A stretch of 64,000 nt of DNA. It comes from Chryseobacterium scophthalmum (GTDB taxonomy: Bacteria; Bacteroidota; Bacteroidia; Flavobacteriales; Weeksellaceae). The stretch covers positions 310,001 to 374,000 of the forward strand of contig NZ_FSRQ01000001.1 in the NCBI RefSeq assembly GCF_900143185.1. The letters run 5' to 3'. Under the pieces are notes generated by a model. That model searched no databases. It saw only the letters and a program-made list of their open reading frames with translations, and was not told where the DNA came from. Position 1 is the first letter of the stretch, and each line of letters starts with the position of its first letter. Shown here piece by piece: positions 62,172 to 64,000 of the stretch. Both the position numbers and the translations under genes were made by a program.

Positions 62172-63710
62172 CTATTCTTTTTTCTTCTTAATAATTGGTA
62201 ACGTAAAGTTAAAAGTTGATCCTGCACCAATTTCACTTTCAACCCAAAGTGTCCCATTGTGTTTGGCGATAATCTCGCGACATATATAAAGGCCTATTCC
62301 CATTCCGGGGAATTTTTTCTGAATATCTCTTGCCCTGAAAAATCTTTCAAATATTTTAGAATGATCCTGTTGACTGATTCCCATTCCATAATCTGTTACT
62401 GAAACTTTTACAAAATTTCCGACCCTGTTACAGTAGATATCAATTTTATCGGAGCCCGGTGAATATTTGATGGCATTCGAAATCAAATTATTGATGACTT
62501 GGGAGATCTGAAGTTCGTCACCAAAAATGGTAGCCTTCGTATTGCTGCTGATATTGATCGTGTAGTCTGTTGCAAGAGAAATATTCTCTACTGTATCATA
62601 AATAAGCGTATCAATCTGAAACTGTTCATTATGGATTTCTATATTCCCGGACTGTATTTTGGAAGTATCCAACAGTTCAGAAATCAGGTTATTAAGTCTG
62701 TTAACATTAAGGGAGACTTTTTCTAGAGTTGTCAAGAATTTTTCAGAGGCTTCTTCCGGAGCCATTCGAGTAAGAAGCTGTACAAATCCTTTAATTGTAG
62801 TTAAAGGTGTTTTTAATTCATGACTTGCAATAGAGAGAAAATCATCTTTTCTACGGTCAATTTCTTTTTTTTCTGTAATATCTTCAATAGCGATTAATAT
62901 TCTGTCTTTATACTGCCCTTCAAACTCTATTCGGTAGGCGTTAACAAGCATAATTTTTCTTCCGATATATGGGAAATCGTGTTCTACTTCAAAATCGATA
63001 ACGGGATTATTGGTAGGAAGAATTTTCATTAACAGTTCTTTTAAGGCCTCAATATTCCATTGGTGATTTCCCAATTCAAACAATATTTTCCCTACAGTAT
63101 CTTCTTGTGTTACTTTAAATGAATTCAGGAAGTGAGTATTGGCACTTAAAACCCGGTAATCGGCATCAAGAACTAAAAGAGATTCTCTCACGGTTTGAAT
63201 AATACTTGAAAGAAATGCTTCATTATCATGAAGTTCCTTGGTTCGTTCGAGGATTTTTTTTTCAGCCGATGCCTTTTCATCTCTTAATTCGTTTTCTGCT
63301 TTTTTCCGGTCACTGATATCATTTTGAACCCCAATGAAATGAGTAACATTTCCTTCATTATTCTTTACGGGAGATATAATAAGTTCATTCCAAAATAATT
63401 TACCATCTTTCCTGTAGTTTCTGATTTCCAAATGACATTCTTTACCGTTCTTTACAGCGTCCTTTATTTGTTCTCTTTCAGGCTGTGTGCGATCTTTTGC
63501 CTGTAGAAAACGACAATTGTGTCCGATAATTTCGTTATGAGCATATCCTGTAATGTCCTCAAAAGCTTTATTGCAATAGATAATAGGGTTGTCAGGCTGT
63601 TTGTTATCAGTAATTATTATTCCTGATTTTGCGGAGTTTAATGCCTGAAGATAAATGTTATTATCGAGATTGTCATTGATAGAGTTTAGGTGGTCGTATA
63701 TTGTTTCCAA
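62172..63710 (-). CDS. LOV-domain blue-light histidine kinase
   Basis: 512 residues, no membrane segment. Residues about 20-135 form a LOV domain: GHNCRFLQ with the photo-adduct Cys66, and the flavin contacts Asn98 (RNYRKDG), Asn108 (FWNEL) and Gln129 (GVQND). A coiled coil follows, then a second PAS-like domain (about 160-270), a HisKA domain with ASHELKTP (His297), and HATPase_c with NAIKYSPGS and GMGIGLYICREIIAKHNG. All four LOV key residues are present, so it should sense blue light. Partner: the adjacent receiver gene. Confidence 0.9.
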   Translation of the reverse strand: METIYDHLNSINDNLDNNIYLQALNSAKSGIIITDNKQPDNPIIYCNKAFEDITGYAHNEIIGHNCRFLQAKDRTQPEREQIKDAVKNGKECHLEIRNYRKDGKLFWNELIISPVKNNEGNVTHFIGVQNDISDRKKAENELRDEKASAEKKILERTKELHDNEAFLSSIIQTVRESLLVLDADYRVLSANTHFLNSFKVTQEDTVGKILFELGNHQWNIEALKELLMKILPTNNPVIDFEVEHDFPYIGRKIMLVNAYRIEFEGQYKDRILIAIEDITEKKEIDRRKDDFLSIASHELKTPLTTIKGFVQLLTRMAPEEASEKFLTTLEKVSLNVNRLNNLISELLDTSKIQSGNIEIHNEQFQIDTLIYDTVENISLATDYTINISSNTKATIFGDELQISQVINNLISNAIKYSPGSDKIDIYCNRVGNFVKVSVTDYGMGISQQDHSKIFERFFRARDIQKKFPGMGIGLYICREIIAKHNGTLWVESEIGAGSTFNFTLPIIKKKKE

Positions 63711-64000
63711 ATCTTCCTATTTTAATTAAATAATTGAAAAGCACAGCTGCATGTCTGATTTCATTTTATTTAAAGTTTATTCCAAACTTAACCAAAATTT
63801 AAGCCATATATAAAAACTAAAAGTAAAGAAATTCATCATTTTTCAATTTTATTACCTATTTATATTGTTCCTCAACCTCTATAAAGAATTATAATTTAAT
63901 TAATAAAAACCTTAATTATAAATTATTCTGTTAATGAAAAGAACTTTTCTGGTCTGGGTTAAAAGAAAATATAATAAATTTGCAATTAATACGTTATAGT
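63711..64000. other. Spacer upstream of the LOV kinase
   Basis: About 290 bases of AT-rich DNA to the window end. A TAAATTTG box, as in Bacteroidota promoters, is at 63975-63982 on the plus strand, suggesting a divergent gene beyond the window, but the -33 box is not convincing. Nothing else recognised. Confidence 0.35.

Noticed and set aside
1..64000. CRISPR array
   Set aside because: No series of regularly spaced identical repeats; the repeats seen are single or paired palindromes.

Overview
The window looks like a chromosome segment of a low-GC Bacteroidota bacterium, most like Chryseobacterium or a close Weeksellaceae relative. Two promoters read directly from the sequence have the Bacteroidota form (TTTTG, 19 bases, TAnnTTTG). 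Shine-Dalgarno sites are generally absent. The gene content (MHS transporter plus transporter-histidine kinase, N-acylornithine route to arginine, DUF2911 protein, SUFU-type proteins) fits the same group.

Layout. (1) 0-15 kb, mostly minus strand: a Na+/H+ antiporter, a Rel stringent-response enzyme, then a long co-oriented set made of an outer-membrane protein, an MHS-type transporter, two small membrane proteins, an SSS transporter-histidine kinase fusion, a CheY-like regulator, a propionyl-CoA-synthetase-like enzyme and acetyl-CoA synthetase. Together these can import, sense and activate short carboxylic acids. (2) 15-31 kb, plus strand: a nearly complete arginine pathway (GNAT acyltransferase, argG, argC, argD, argF', argB, argE, argH) followed, after an Lrp/AsnC gene on the other strand, by pyrB, carA and carB. 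Carbamoyl phosphate from CarAB feeds both ArgF' and PyrB. The pyrB leader holds a promoter, a 23-codon ORF, a small hairpin, a U-rich tract and a perfect intrinsic terminator, closely resembling UTP-sensitive attenuation of enterobacterial pyrBI. Palindromic and dispersed repeats separate the arg genes.

(3) 31-47 kb: a mixed accessory and housekeeping stretch: small secreted proteins, a MORN-like repeat protein, a ParE/antitoxin pair, an ABC ATPase with its permease, a Crp-like regulator, DinB, cupin, hydrolases, holA and trxB. (4) 47.5-48.9 kb: tRNA-Ser(UGA), then 1.3 kb of gene-poor, decayed DNA. (5) 48.9-60.8 kb: an all-plus-strand array of about 15 tightly packed genes, mostly unrecognised, but including SUFU, DUF4261, ankyrin, NTF2-like and SMI1-like/TPR members. 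These are families often found as immunity proteins to polymorphic toxins, and no toxin, secretion gene or integrase is present. Two of the genes carry frameshifts. I read this as an orphan polyimmunity locus. (6) 61-64 kb: a 53-residue ORF, a free-standing EF-Tu domain-3-like protein, and a LOV-type blue-light histidine kinase with its receiver protein.
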